From an uncultured Desulfuromusa sp. (GTDB lineage: Bacteria; Desulfobacterota; Desulfuromonadia; Desulfuromonadales; Geopsychrobacteraceae), in NCBI RefSeq assembly GCF_963675815.1, contig NZ_OY776574.1, positions 614,001 to 678,000 of the forward strand: a stretch of DNA of 64,000 nucleotides, read 5' to 3'. Of this stretch, positions 44,004 through 52,882 are shown piece by piece (the first letter of the stretch is position 1; each line of letters begins with the position of its first letter). Both the position numbers and the translations under genes were made by a program. The notes under the pieces were generated by a model. It had not been told where the DNA came from. It did no database searches and saw only the letters and a list, made by a program, of their open reading frames with translations.

Positions 44004-45032
44004 ATGTCTGACGACAACCGTAACCGTGCCCTTGATTTAGCCATGGGACAGATAGAAAAACAATTTGGCAAGGGCAGTATTATGCGCCTTGGCTCTGATT
44101 TTCAGATGCCTGCCATTGAAACAATCCCGACCGGGGCTCTCAGTCTCGACCTTGCCCTCGGAGTCGGCGGCATTCCCAAGGGGCGCATTGTTGAAGTCTT
44201 TGGTCCTGAATCTTCGGGTAAAACCACCCTCGCCTTACATATTCTTGCGGAAGTGCAAAAACAGGGTGGTGTTGCAGCATTTATAGACGCCGAACATGCT
44301 CTTGATATTCAATACGCCCAGCACCTTGGCGTAAAAGCAGATGATCTGCTCGTGAGCCAACCGGATACCGGCGAGCAGGCGCTGGAAATCACCGAGATGC
44401 TGGTTCGTAGTGGTGCTATTGATCTGCTGGTCGTCGATTCAGTTGCAGCGTTAACACCTCGTGCCGAGATTGAAGGAGAAATGGGAGATTCCCATATGGG
44501 CCTGCAGGCACGCTTGATGTCCCAAGCACTCAGGAAACTGACCGGCATCGTCAGCAAATCAAATTGCACCATCATTTTCATCAACCAGATTCGCATGAAA
44601 ATCGGGGTAATGTTCGGTAACCCCGAAACCACGACCGGTGGCAATGCTCTGAAATTTTACTGTTCTGTCAGACTTGATATTCGCCGTATCGCCTCCCTTA
44701 AACAAGGGCAGGATGTCATCGGGGGAAGAACACGAGTAAAAGTCGTCAAAAACAAGGTTGCTCCTCCTTTCAAACAAGCAGAATTTGATATTATGTATGG
44801 TACCGGAATTTCTCGTGAAGGAGATCTTCTGGATCTGGGGGTCGACAACGACATTGTCGAAAAAAGCGGCTCGTGGTTCTCGTACAAAGGAGAAAGGGTC
44901 GGCCAGGGCCGGGAGAATGCAAAGCAATACCTGAAAGAGCACCCGGAAATCACCAATGAAATCGATACGACACTGCGTGAGCTTTATGGAATTGGAGCAG
45001 GAAAACCAGAACCTGAAGCCAACAAAGATTAA
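44004..45032 (+). CDS. recA: RecA recombinase
   Basis: The 342-residue protein is a complete RecA, which forms filaments on single-stranded DNA and drives strand exchange and LexA self-cleavage. Walker A is GPESSGKTT (about 65-73), followed by AFIDAEHALD, the Walker B VVDSVAAL, loop L2 region FINQIRMKIGVMFGNPETTTGGNALKFY, and the acidic C-terminal end. GGAGG directly upstream of ATG 44004 fixes the start. A TATAAA at 43963-43968 may be the -10. I did not find a recognisable LexA box in the 208 bases before the gene. Confidence 0.98.
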   Translation: MSDDNRNRALDLAMGQIEKQFGKGSIMRLGSDFQMPAIETIPTGALSLDLALGVGGIPKGRIVEVFGPESSGKTTLALHILAEVQKQGGVAAFIDAEHALDIQYAQHLGVKADDLLVSQPDTGEQALEITEMLVRSGAIDLLVVDSVAALTPRAEIEGEMGDSHMGLQARLMSQALRKLTGIVSKSNCTIIFINQIRMKIGVMFGNPETTTGGNALKFYCSVRLDIRRIASLKQGQDVIGGRTRVKVVKNKVAPPFKQAEFDIMYGTGISREGDLLDLGVDNDIVEKSGSWFSYKGERVGQGRENAKQYLKEHPEITNEIDTTLRELYGIGAGKPEPEANKD

Positions 45033-45067
45033 CGAACCTAAATTGTAAAGTGGAAGAGGATATAATC

Positions 45068-46258
45068 ATGAATTTAAATGACATTCTCGGCATGGCTCTT
45101 AAGTCCAACACTTCGGATATCCATCTTAAAGCGGGACTACCACCGGTCTTTCGTATCGACGGCAATCTTCGACCTCTCCCAAAAGCGCCAAGATTGACTG
45201 CTGAGGGCGTTCGCAGCATGTGTGAAGCAATAATGAACGAACGCCAACTGGTTAAATTTGAAGAAGCGAACGAAGTTGATTTAGCTTATGGAGTCCCTGG
45301 ACTGGGCCGCTTCAGAGCCAATGTTTTCAAGCAACGCAATTCCGTCTCAGCTGTTTTTCGAGCGATCCCGTTCAAGATTGCCACCCTCGATGATCTGCTG
45401 ATGCCTCAGGTTTTAAAAAAAATAGCCGAGGAATCACGGGGGCTGGTTCTGGTGACCGGGGCCACGGGATCGGGAAAGTCAACAACCCTTGCGGCAATGA
45501 TTGACTATATCAACAGTAACCGAACGGCGCACATTGTCACCGTTGAAGACCCCATCGAATACCTGCATCGGGATCGTAAATGCATTATCAACCAGCGTGA
45601 AGTCGGTTTCGATACCGCCGGATTTGCACCGGCACTCAAGAGCTCTCTCCGTCAGGACCCTGATGTTATCCTCGTCGGAGAGATGCGTGACGTGGAAACA
45701 ACTGAAACGGCTCTTGCAGCAGCTGAGACCGGGCATCTGGTTCTTTCGACATTACATACAATTGATGCGCCGGAAACTATTTCCCGGATCGTTTCAATGT
45801 TTCCACCTCACCAGCACCGCCATATTCGCCTGCAACTATCGAACGTTTTAAAAGGGGTTATTTCCCAAAGATTGATTCCGCGGATTGAAGGAACAGGAAG
45901 GGTTGCTGCTGTAGAGGTCATGATTTCAACCGGTCGGGTTCGTGAATTAATTGACGATCAGGAAAAAACAGCCCATCTGCGAGACACGATTGCCAAAGGC
46001 TATACCACTTACGGCATGCAAACCTTTGATCAAGCGCTGATGGACCTGGTCAAAAGAAAAGTTATCAGCTACGACGAAGCCCTCCGCCAAAGCTCCAATC
46101 CCGATGATTTTAAACTCAAATTTTCCGGGATTGATTCCACCTCTGATGCCTCATGGGGCGAATTTGAACGGGGCAAGGATCAGGAAGATAAAGATGCCCA
46201 GGCGGATGAAACAGAGGGACTAAACGCCGATGGACAAATCGAAGTCGAAAGATTCTAA
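45068..46258 (+). CDS. PilT-family twitching ATPase
   Basis: The 396-residue hexameric ATPase has the PilT/PilU build: an N-terminal PAS-like domain starting LNDILGMALKSNTSDIHLKAG, then Walker A GATGSGKSTT (about 130-139), VEDPIEYLH, Walker B LVGEMRDVETTETAL and the His box HLVLSTLHT. It powers retraction of type IV pili. A C-terminal acidic tail of about 35 residues (DQEDKDAQADETEGL) is beyond the usual PilT length, closer to PilU-like paralogues. Its last 29 bases overlap recX. No other pilus gene is near; other PilT copies may exist elsewhere. Confidence 0.88.
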   Translation: MNLNDILGMALKSNTSDIHLKAGLPPVFRIDGNLRPLPKAPRLTAEGVRSMCEAIMNERQLVKFEEANEVDLAYGVPGLGRFRANVFKQRNSVSAVFRAIPFKIATLDDLLMPQVLKKIAEESRGLVLVTGATGSGKSTTLAAMIDYINSNRTAHIVTVEDPIEYLHRDRKCIINQREVGFDTAGFAPALKSSLRQDPDVILVGEMRDVETTETALAAAETGHLVLSTLHTIDAPETISRIVSMFPPHQHRHIRLQLSNVLKGVISQRLIPRIEGTGRVAAVEVMISTGRVRELIDDQEKTAHLRDTIAKGYTTYGMQTFDQALMDLVKRKVISYDEALRQSSNPDDFKLKFSGIDSTSDASWGEFERGKDQEDKDAQADETEGLNADGQIEVERF

Positions 46259-46712
46259 ATCTTTTGCCGCAGCCTTGCGGATCCTCACCAGGCGGGACCG
46301 AAGCGAAACCGAACTGCGACAGAAACTTGTCCAGTTCGGTTTTTCTTTACCGGCAATCGACACCGCCATTGAAAAATGTCGCGACTATAATTACCTGGAT
46401 GACCGGCGCTATGCCGTTGAGCGGGCTCGCGCATTGATGCGTTCCGGTCGTGGCGTGGGCCCCAGAATCATGGTTGATTTGCGCCGGAGGGGAATTAACG
46501 AAAACATGGCTCAACAAGCGGTGGAAACAGCGGCAAGTGAATTTCCTGCTGAGGACATTCTGCGCCAACAACTGACCCGACGTTTTCCAACATTCAATTA
46601 TGACACGGCCGACGCTCGGGAACGACGTCGGGTGGTCAGCTTTTTCCAACGACGCGGCTTCGGTCTTGATGAAATTTTTCAGGTCATCAAGGAGCACAAC
46701 CATATTCCGTAG
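46230..46712 (+). CDS. recX: RecX regulatory protein
   Basis: The 160-residue basic protein has three tandem three-helix repeats of the RecX fold (AAALRILTRRDRSETELRQKLVQFGF; YNYLDDRRYAVERARALMRSGRG; RRRGINENMAQQAVETA) and the final VVSFFQRRGFGLDEIFQVIKE. RecX binds RecA filaments and limits their activity. It lies one gene downstream of recA, and its ATG at 46230 overlaps the end of the PilT-like gene by 29 bases, so recA, the pilT-like gene and recX likely form one transcript. Confidence 0.92.
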   Translation: MDKSKSKDSKSFAAALRILTRRDRSETELRQKLVQFGFSLPAIDTAIEKCRDYNYLDDRRYAVERARALMRSGRGVGPRIMVDLRRRGINENMAQQAVETAASEFPAEDILRQQLTRRFPTFNYDTADARERRRVVSFFQRRGFGLDEIFQVIKEHNHIP

Positions 46713-47069
46713 ACTCATCAACATCGTCCAGATACATCAAAATATTTCTGCAACCTTGCTGCGACTTCTCAGAATTCAAAGGCTACAGAGCACTGAATTA
46801 TCCTCCCCTGAGTTTAGAAAACAAGCCGGTATGGCAAAAAAACTCCCGCGACACTTTTTGCTGCAAAGACTTTAAGTTGTTTTTTCAATATAAGACATTT
46901 CTTTTATGGATATAATCAATTTGACTTCGGCACTCCAATCCCCTATTCATGATCCTGAAATGGAAATCACTTATGTGATTTAAACTCATTTTTCACAAAA
47001 CTTCATAAAGAAAATCTGACAATTAATGCAAGTCCTCTACTCTTGCCGTCATTTCGAAAGATAGCACCC
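46713..47069. other. Non-coding gap between recX and the Fe-S/DedA gene
   Basis: A 357-base AT-rich stretch with no credible gene on either strand. It holds a small perfect repeat AAATCAC-TTAT-GTGATTT (46964-46981) that could be a regulator site before the next gene, and an isolated TATAAT at 46911-46916 without a -35. No clear terminator follows recX. Confidence 0.45.
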
Positions 47070-48905
47070 ATGACGCAATCTTCTAACCGACAAAAACAAC
47101 CGAAAGTCAGCAGACCGAACCTGCTTGAGCAACTACAGCAGATTTCCACGAACTGTTCCCAGTGCGGTATTTGTGTCAAGGATTGCGCTTTTCTGACCCG
47201 CTATGGCAATCCCAAGAGGATTGCAGATAACTATGATCCCGAAGATAAATATTTTTTGAACCTCCCTTTTGAATGCAGTCTCTGTGATCTGTGCACTGCA
47301 GTTTGTCCCCATACAATCAACCCGTCCAAAATGTTTCTGGAAATGCGTCGGGAAGCATTTGAGCGGGGAGAAGCACAGCTATCTCAACATCGTGGCCTGC
47401 GCAGATATGAAAAAACCGGAACGTCGAAACAGTTCACCTGGTATGCTTTTCCGGAAAATTGCGATACGATTTTCTTTCCCGGATGCGCGCTGACCGGTTC
47501 ACGTCCGCAAATTACCCTGCAAACCTATGCCTTGCTACAGAAAACCATTCCCAACCTCGGAATTGTTCTTGATTGCTGCACCAAACCGTCCCACGATCTG
47601 GGCGACAGCGACCATTTCAATGCCATGTTCGGTGAGATGAAAGAGTATCTGCAGGAACATGGGATAGAAACAATTTTAACGGCCTGCCCTAACTGTCTTG
47701 AAGTTTTCACAGAGTACGGTGAAGAATTCAATAGCCGCAGCATCTACGATCTTTTAAACGAAACACCGCTACCGGAAACAACTAAAGTTTCCGGAACGGT
47801 CAGTATCCACGATCCTTGCGTCTCCCGATATCGCACTGAAACGCAGGATTCCGTCAGACAACTGTTAACCGGCATGGGGCTGAAGATTGAAGAACCGGCA
47901 CATAGCAAACAGGATACTCTTTGTTGCGGTGCAGGAGCCGGTGTTGGTTGCCTCGCTCCGGAGAAAGCTGAAGCCTGGACCCAACAGCGGGTGAACGAAG
48001 CAGACGGTCATCGCATCGTCAGTTATTGTGCCAGCTGTACGCATACATTTGGTGCCCACGCCTCCACGAGCCACCTTCTCGATCTGATCATCGATCCGGA
48101 AAAAGCTCTGCTTAACAAAGTTTCGGGAGCCAAAGCTCCCCTGACTTATCTCAACCGACTCAGGGTCAAAAAAAACCTGCAGCGCAATGTCGCTGCAGCC
48201 GTGACCCGAGAACGAACTTTTAGTCCCGACACTGGACATCGCGCGACAATAATAAAAAAACTTGGTTTTCTGACATTGTTAACCTGTGCTTTTTTTATAG
48301 CCCGAAGCAGTGGCGTCATTGACTACCTGGAACCAGGTAAATTACAGACATTGATTCAGAGTTATGGCGCTCTGGCTCCAATCGTTTACATGCTCATTTA
48401 TACCATCGCCCCCAGCCTGTTTTTACCGGGGCTGCCGATCGGCATTGTCGGTGGCATTCTTTTCGGTCCGCTCTGGGGTGTTGTTTACACCATTATTTCT
48501 GCAACCATGGGGGCCTGTCTTGCATTTTTGATTTCCAGATACTTGGCTCGCGACCTGATTGAACGTCGACTGAAAGGATCACATTGGCAGCAACTGGAAC
48601 AGCAAGTTGAAAAAAATGGCTGGAAAATGGTCGCCTTGACCCGACTGGTTCCGCTTTTCCCGTTCAATTTACTGAACTACGCTTTCGGCCTGACAGGTAT
48701 CAAACTCAGTCATTACGCTCTGGCCACGTTTATTTTCATGCTACCTGGCTGCATTGCATTTATCACCTTCTCCAGTTCGCTTCCTGAGTTGATGCAGGGG
48801 CATATCTCTCCCACCTTCATGGTAGGACTCGCACTTGTTATAGGAGTCTCCCTGTCCCCGGTGATTTACAAATGGTTTAAAAAATTCCGGGGTCAACCAA
48901 CGTGA
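47070..48905 (+). CDS. Fusion of a CCG-type Fe-S oxidoreductase and a DedA/TVP38 membrane domain
   Basis: The 611-residue protein joins two families. Residues about 25-345 form a ferredoxin-plus-CCG module: two 4Fe-4S motifs (CSQCGICVKDC, CSLCDLCTAVC), then two CCG blocks (PGCALTG, LDCC and CPNC; HDPC, LCCGAGAG and CASC), as in GlpC or HdrD. Residues about 395-605 are a TVP38/TMEM64 (SNARE-associated, DedA-like) membrane domain with FLPGLPIGIVGGILFGPLWG. Neither half has a signal peptide. Reduction of a disulfide or quinone-linked electron transfer coupled to a membrane lipid or ion function is possible, but unproven. ATG 47070 is preferred to a TTG at 47043. Confidence 0.88.
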   Translation: MTQSSNRQKQPKVSRPNLLEQLQQISTNCSQCGICVKDCAFLTRYGNPKRIADNYDPEDKYFLNLPFECSLCDLCTAVCPHTINPSKMFLEMRREAFERGEAQLSQHRGLRRYEKTGTSKQFTWYAFPENCDTIFFPGCALTGSRPQITLQTYALLQKTIPNLGIVLDCCTKPSHDLGDSDHFNAMFGEMKEYLQEHGIETILTACPNCLEVFTEYGEEFNSRSIYDLLNETPLPETTKVSGTVSIHDPCVSRYRTETQDSVRQLLTGMGLKIEEPAHSKQDTLCCGAGAGVGCLAPEKAEAWTQQRVNEADGHRIVSYCASCTHTFGAHASTSHLLDLIIDPEKALLNKVSGAKAPLTYLNRLRVKKNLQRNVAAAVTRERTFSPDTGHRATIIKKLGFLTLLTCAFFIARSSGVIDYLEPGKLQTLIQSYGALAPIVYMLIYTIAPSLFLPGLPIGIVGGILFGPLWGVVYTIISATMGACLAFLISRYLARDLIERRLKGSHWQQLEQQVEKNGWKMVALTRLVPLFPFNLLNYAFGLTGIKLSHYALATFIFMLPGCIAFITFSSSLPELMQGHISPTFMVGLALVIGVSLSPVIYKWFKKFRGQPT

Positions 48906-48924
48906 TAACAGCCAAAAAAGACAA

Positions 48925-49470
48925 GTGACCACCATGCATCAAACTATCAAGAGAGACACAACCCAAGATTCCCTCAAGCTTATTTCCGGCACTTCTGCGC
49001 GTCGATTTTACCACTTGCTGAAATTTTTACTGGTCTTTGTCTTTCTCTGGTCAGGGATTTCCAAAGCAATACAGCCAGTGCAGTTTTCAGAAACAGTCGG
49101 TGCCTACGGGCTACTCCCCGAAATACTGATATTTCCGGCTGCAGTCGGAATGATCGCGCTGGAAATTATTGTGGCTGCCGGATTGGCTTTTGAAAAACGT
49201 GGTGCTTTATCGCTGATGACCCTGATGATGGTCCTTTTTATGGGCGTTTTAAGCTATGGCATCTTTCTCGGCCTCGACATAGATTGCGGCTGTTTCGGGC
49301 CTGAGGATCCGGAAGCTGAAGCTTTCCATAATCTGCGCGGAGCACTGTTTCGCGATTCACTGCTCATGCTCGCCATTGGTTATCTGTACTTATGGCGTTT
49401 CATTAATCGCCTGACGCCATCCCCTTGGCTGGGGTTTGGTAACAATCAGGCACAAACCAAGGAGGTTTAA
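48925..49470 (+). CDS. MauE/DoxX-family redox-associated membrane protein
   Basis: The 181-residue protein has four hydrophobic segments (about 30-50, 65-88, 93-112, 133-152) and the conserved IDCGCFG cysteine motif (about 115-121) seen in MauE-type proteins, which help form disulfides or mature quinone cofactors in methylamine dehydrogenase systems. Here no mau genes are present. GTG 48925 or ATG 48934 may be the start. The next gene, a secreted rhodanese, begins one base after its stop, so the pair may work together in periplasmic sulfur or thiol chemistry. Confidence 0.82.
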   Translation: MTTMHQTIKRDTTQDSLKLISGTSARRFYHLLKFLLVFVFLWSGISKAIQPVQFSETVGAYGLLPEILIFPAAVGMIALEIIVAAGLAFEKRGALSLMTLMMVLFMGVLSYGIFLGLDIDCGCFGPEDPEAEAFHNLRGALFRDSLLMLAIGYLYLWRFINRLTPSPWLGFGNNQAQTKEV

Positions 49471-49471
49471 C

Positions 49472-49993
49472 ATGTGCAACCGGTTCATCTCTTTCTTTTC
49501 TCTATTAGCGGTTCTCCTGTTGTTCAGCACACCGGCTTTGAGCTTCGATAACAAATTTGAGAAAGAAGTCAAAGCTGAAAAGCAGGCCGTAAAATTATTG
49601 CGCGAAACCCAACGCGGTGGTTACGATATTGTCACCACGGAAGAACTGAAAAAATGGCTGGACGATGGAAAAGACATGCTCGTCATCGACACCATGCCCT
49701 TTGAGGATAGTTACAAAAAAGCTCATGTTCCCGGAGCAAAGCAGTTTTTATTTCCAATCCCCGATATGGTGACCTGGGATGATAATGAAACTGCCGGGAA
49801 ATCAATACAGAACTATGAAGAGTTGCTGGGTCCGGACAAAGACAAGCTGATCGTCATCTACTGTGGTTTTGTCAAATGTACTCGTAGCCATAACGGTGCG
49901 GTTTGGGCCAAAAAACTCGGCTACAAAAATGTCTATCGTTATCCCGGAGGCGTCTTTGCCTGGAGAGGTGCTGATTATCCGATAGAAAAATAA
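49472..49993 (+). CDS. Periplasmic rhodanese-like protein
   Basis: The 173-residue protein has a signal peptide (residues 1-24, ending TPALS-F) and one rhodanese domain (about 52-172). The active loop is YCGFVKCTRS: C131 is the expected catalytic cysteine, with a second cysteine C136 and R138, so it follows the two-cysteine loop variant instead of the classic C-X4-R. It should carry persulfide or bind sulfide in the periplasm. GGAGG (49461-49465) precedes the ATG at 49472. A strong terminator follows. Confidence 0.88.
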   Translation: MCNRFISFFSLLAVLLLFSTPALSFDNKFEKEVKAEKQAVKLLRETQRGGYDIVTTEELKKWLDDGKDMLVIDTMPFEDSYKKAHVPGAKQFLFPIPDMVTWDDNETAGKSIQNYEELLGPDKDKLIVIYCGFVKCTRSHNGAVWAKKLGYKNVYRYPGGVFAWRGADYPIEK

Positions 49994-50020
49994 TTTATCT
50001 GCAACAAAAAATTAAAGGGG

Positions 50021-50053
50021 AAAACCGGAGCTTTTATTGCTCCGGTTTTCTTA
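50021..50053 (+). terminator. Intrinsic terminator after the rhodanese gene
   Basis: AAAACCGGAGC (50021-50031) pairs perfectly with GCTCCGGTTTT (50039-50049), followed by CTTAT. It ends the MauE-rhodanese unit and lies immediately before the radical SAM gene. Confidence 0.85.
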
Positions 50054-50090
50054 TACTCCGACGAAAGAATTTCACAATGCGGAAACAAAA

Positions 50091-51104
50091 TTGAAACCAC
50101 AATTTACTGATATCATTAATAAAGCTTTGGATAGGGTCTTTCTGACCCGGGATGAAACATTAACCCTGATGCAGACACCCTTGCACAGTCAAGAGTGTTA
50201 TACGCTGATGGCAACCGCGAACCAAATCTCACGCGAACAATTTGGCCGGAAAGGGGAAAACCATTATCATATCGGTCTCAATGTCGAGCCCTGCCCGCTC
50301 GATTGCCTGTTCTGCAGCCTGACCTATAAAGCCGGGATTTTCACAGAGAAAACCGAGTTTTCGATGGAGCAGATTATCGCCTGGGCCAGACATGCTGAAG
50401 ATAATTCCGCAGATGGGCTGAACCTGATGACAACCGGAACCTATCCCTTCTCTCAGTTGCTGGAAATCGGGCGTCTGTTGAGCAAGGAAGTTTCAGTCCC
50501 TTTGATTGCCAATACCCGTGATATCAACCATGCCGAAGGGGAAGCTTTGCTGGAGGCCGGGTTTGTCGGTGCCTACCATGCTGTTCGCCTCGGCGAAGGC
50601 CGGGACACTCCGTTGAACCGCAACAAAAGAATTGAAACCATCAAAATCCTGCGTGATGTCGGTCTCCTCTGGATGAACTGTATTGAACCCGTCGGACCTG
50701 AACACAGTGACGAAGAAATTGTAGAACTGATGCTTCTGGCCCGAGATTTTGGTGCGACCTACAGCGGTATTATGCGCCGCATCAACTTCCCGGGGTCGCC
50801 AATGGAACCTTTCGGGATGATCACTGAAAGAGAGATGGCCAGACTGGTCGCAATCAGCAGGCTGGTCATGGGGAATGTCCCCAAAGCTCATTGTACCCAT
50901 GAACCCCATACGGCTTCATTGCTGGCCGGGGCCAATCTGTTCTTCCCGGAAGTCGGTTCCAGCCCTCGGGACGGTTTGACCGATACGGAAAAAGGTCGTG
51001 GTACCGGTATCGAGCGTTGCCAGCAAATACAGAGAGAAATGGATCTTGACCCCCTGCTGCCGTCAAACTGTTTTACCTCATCAACGACTGATACATCGTC
51101 CTGA
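50091..51104 (+). CDS. Radical SAM enzyme of the BioB/HydE/PylB type
   Basis: The product (337 residues from TTG 50091) contains the radical SAM cluster motif CPLDCLFC (C-X3-C-X2-C) and a BioB-like barrel ending in NFPGSPMEPFG, LARLV-type helices and LLAGANLFFPEVGSSPRDG. It lacks the evidence needed to call it biotin synthase; no bio genes are near. ATG 50077 is out of frame; a TTG with GGAAAC upstream is the best start, and codons before it overlap the terminator. It is followed after 24 bases by an ABC import system, so the two may deal with the same compound. Confidence 0.8.
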   Translation: MKPQFTDIINKALDRVFLTRDETLTLMQTPLHSQECYTLMATANQISREQFGRKGENHYHIGLNVEPCPLDCLFCSLTYKAGIFTEKTEFSMEQIIAWARHAEDNSADGLNLMTTGTYPFSQLLEIGRLLSKEVSVPLIANTRDINHAEGEALLEAGFVGAYHAVRLGEGRDTPLNRNKRIETIKILRDVGLLWMNCIEPVGPEHSDEEIVELMLLARDFGATYSGIMRRINFPGSPMEPFGMITEREMARLVAISRLVMGNVPKAHCTHEPHTASLLAGANLFFPEVGSSPRDGLTDTEKGRGTGIERCQQIQREMDLDPLLPSNCFTSSTTDTSS

Positions 51105-51128
51105 TCCTGATTGAACCCGGAGCATCCC

Positions 51129-52085
51129 ATGAGAGCCACACCTCAACTGACAAAAATCCTTCTTGTTCTGTTATTTACCGGATTCATCTTCAGCCCTCCG
51201 CTGGCCGCCGAATCAATCCGTGTCGGCACCTGGAAAACGGCCCAGACCATTCAGCCGTTTTTCTACCGGCAGTTTTTGCCGGAAGAAGTGCAAGTTGAAA
51301 TTAGCTCCTTCACCAATCCGGCGGATCAGAAAACCGCACTATTGGCTGGAAGTCTGCAAATGACCGGAACAACGCTGGCCCACGCCATTTACTCTGCAGT
51401 GCAGGGACAGCCGGTGGTGATTGTCGCGGCACTCTGCAATAAATGTTCGGCACTGGTCGTCGGAAAAAACAGTGATATTCATTCAGAAAAAGACCTTAAA
51501 GGAAAAACCATCGGCTATGTCCCGGGCACCATGCATGAAATTCTGCTGCGGGAAACCCTGACCCGTAATGGTATTTCACCTGAAACCGATGTCAAGCTGG
51601 TCAGGATTGATTTTTTTGACATGGGGACGGCACTGGGACGCGGCAATATCGACGCCTTCCTTTCAGGTGAGCCATTCCCGACCCTGGCCGTCAAAAAAGG
51701 CTACGGACGGATTCTTTCTTACCCCTACTATGATGATTCTGTTGGCACCATCAATGCCGGAATGCTGGTCACACAATCGATGATCGATAAAAATCCGGAA
51801 CTGGTATCCCAACTGGTCCAGGCCCATGCCAAAGCCACGGTTTATCTTTCCAATCATCAGAGCGAATGGCTGAAAGCGGCGGCAAATTTCGGCACCCCGC
51901 TGAATATTTTACAGAGCGCAGCGCCAAACATGGAACTTGGCTGGGATATGAACGAAGCCTTTATTCGCCAGGTTAAAACATTAGGGCAGCGCATGCAGGC
52001 ACTGGGAATTATTCCGGTCCAGCCTGACTACGACAAATTGCTTAACCTTTCTTTTGTCCGACAGGTCAGAAGCAAAATGCCATGA
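51129..52085 (+). CDS. ABC transporter substrate-binding protein (NitT/TauT type)
   Basis: The 318-residue protein has a signal peptide (residues about 1-28, ending LAAES) and a type II periplasmic-binding fold of the NMT1/SsuA type: RVGTWKTAQTIQPFFYRQF, VVIVAALCNKCSALVVGK, DLKGKTIGYVPGTMHEILLRETL, and GNIDAFLSGEPFPTLAVKKG. Relatives bind nitrate, sulfonates, thiamine precursors or similar small anions. A CNKC pair at about residues 103-106 is unusual for the family. GGAG precedes ATG 51129. It overlaps the permease gene as ATGA. Confidence 0.88.
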   Translation: MRATPQLTKILLVLLFTGFIFSPPLAAESIRVGTWKTAQTIQPFFYRQFLPEEVQVEISSFTNPADQKTALLAGSLQMTGTTLAHAIYSAVQGQPVVIVAALCNKCSALVVGKNSDIHSEKDLKGKTIGYVPGTMHEILLRETLTRNGISPETDVKLVRIDFFDMGTALGRGNIDAFLSGEPFPTLAVKKGYGRILSYPYYDDSVGTINAGMLVTQSMIDKNPELVSQLVQAHAKATVYLSNHQSEWLKAAANFGTPLNILQSAAPNMELGWDMNEAFIRQVKTLGQRMQALGIIPVQPDYDKLLNLSFVRQVRSKMP

Positions 52086-52882
52086 ACGCCCCGGTTAGAC
52101 CAATCTGGAGGCACCGGGGCTTGCCCTGGCTGTTGCCGATATTACTGCTGCTGATCTGGTTCATCATCAGTGAAACCGGTGCCATTCCCACATACCTGTT
52201 ACCACACCCGCGCCAAATTCTGGTTGCAGCTTTCAATTATCTGTTTGCCGAACCCGGTATGGCTCCTTATGCCGGGCGTTTTTTGAGTGATTTTTATGCC
52301 AGCATGCTGCGGGTACTGTCCGGTTTCAGCCTGGCGGTTCTCATCGGACTCCCTCTGGGGATTCTTTCCGGTCGGGTCGAACAGGTCAGTCTTCTCCTCT
52401 CTACCAGCATCAATGGTTTGCGAGCCGTTCCCGGCATCAGCTTGCTACCACTGGCCCTGATCTGGTTTGGCATTGGTTTAAAAACCACCATTTTTCTCGT
52501 TGCTTTGGCTGCGTTTTTCCCGATTTATCTCAATGCCGAAGCCGGAGCCCGCCAGGTCAGTCCAACATTACTCCAGGCTGGAGCCATGCTTGGCGGTAGT
52601 CCGTTACGTGGTGTTTTTTCGGTCCTCTTTCCCGCAGCCATGCCACATATTGTGACCGGACTGCGTCTCGGCATGGGAATTTCCTGGTCCTACCTGGTGT
52701 TGGGTGAGCTGACGGGAGTGCCCAACGGATTGGGGGCCCTGATCATGGATGCGCGGATGCTTGGACGTATCGATATCATTGTTGTTGGTATCATCCTGAT
52801 TGCGATGATCGGCAAAATCTGCGACTCAGGTCTTCACCTGTTGTTACAGCTCTGTTTTAAAAGTGCCCGGAGGCTCGCATGA
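52082..52882 (+). CDS. ABC transporter permease (NitT/TauT type)
   Basis: The 266-residue inner-membrane protein has six hydrophobic helices and the BPD_transp_1 domain, including the coupling EAA-like loop LLQAGAMLGGSPLRGVFSVLFPAAMPHIVTGLRLGMGISW. The helix spacing is that of SsuC/TauC permeases. It starts with ATG 52082 overlapping the binding-protein stop and ends overlapping the ATPase start, so the three subunits are translationally coupled. Confidence 0.92.
   Translation: MNAPVRPIWRHRGLPWLLPILLLLIWFIISETGAIPTYLLPHPRQILVAAFNYLFAEPGMAPYAGRFLSDFYASMLRVLSGFSLAVLIGLPLGILSGRVEQVSLLLSTSINGLRAVPGISLLPLALIWFGIGLKTTIFLVALAAFFPIYLNAEAGARQVSPTLLQAGAMLGGSPLRGVFSVLFPAAMPHIVTGLRLGMGISWSYLVLGELTGVPNGLGALIMDARMLGRIDIIVVGIILIAMIGKICDSGLHLLLQLCFKSARRLA

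Noticed and set aside
46911..46916. Perfect TATAAT as a promoter for the Fe-S/DedA gene
   Set aside because: No -35-like hexamer lies at a suitable distance, and it is about 155 bases from the gene.
50091..51104. Biotin synthase
   Set aside because: Similarity to BioB is general to this radical SAM subfamily and there are no biotin genes around it.
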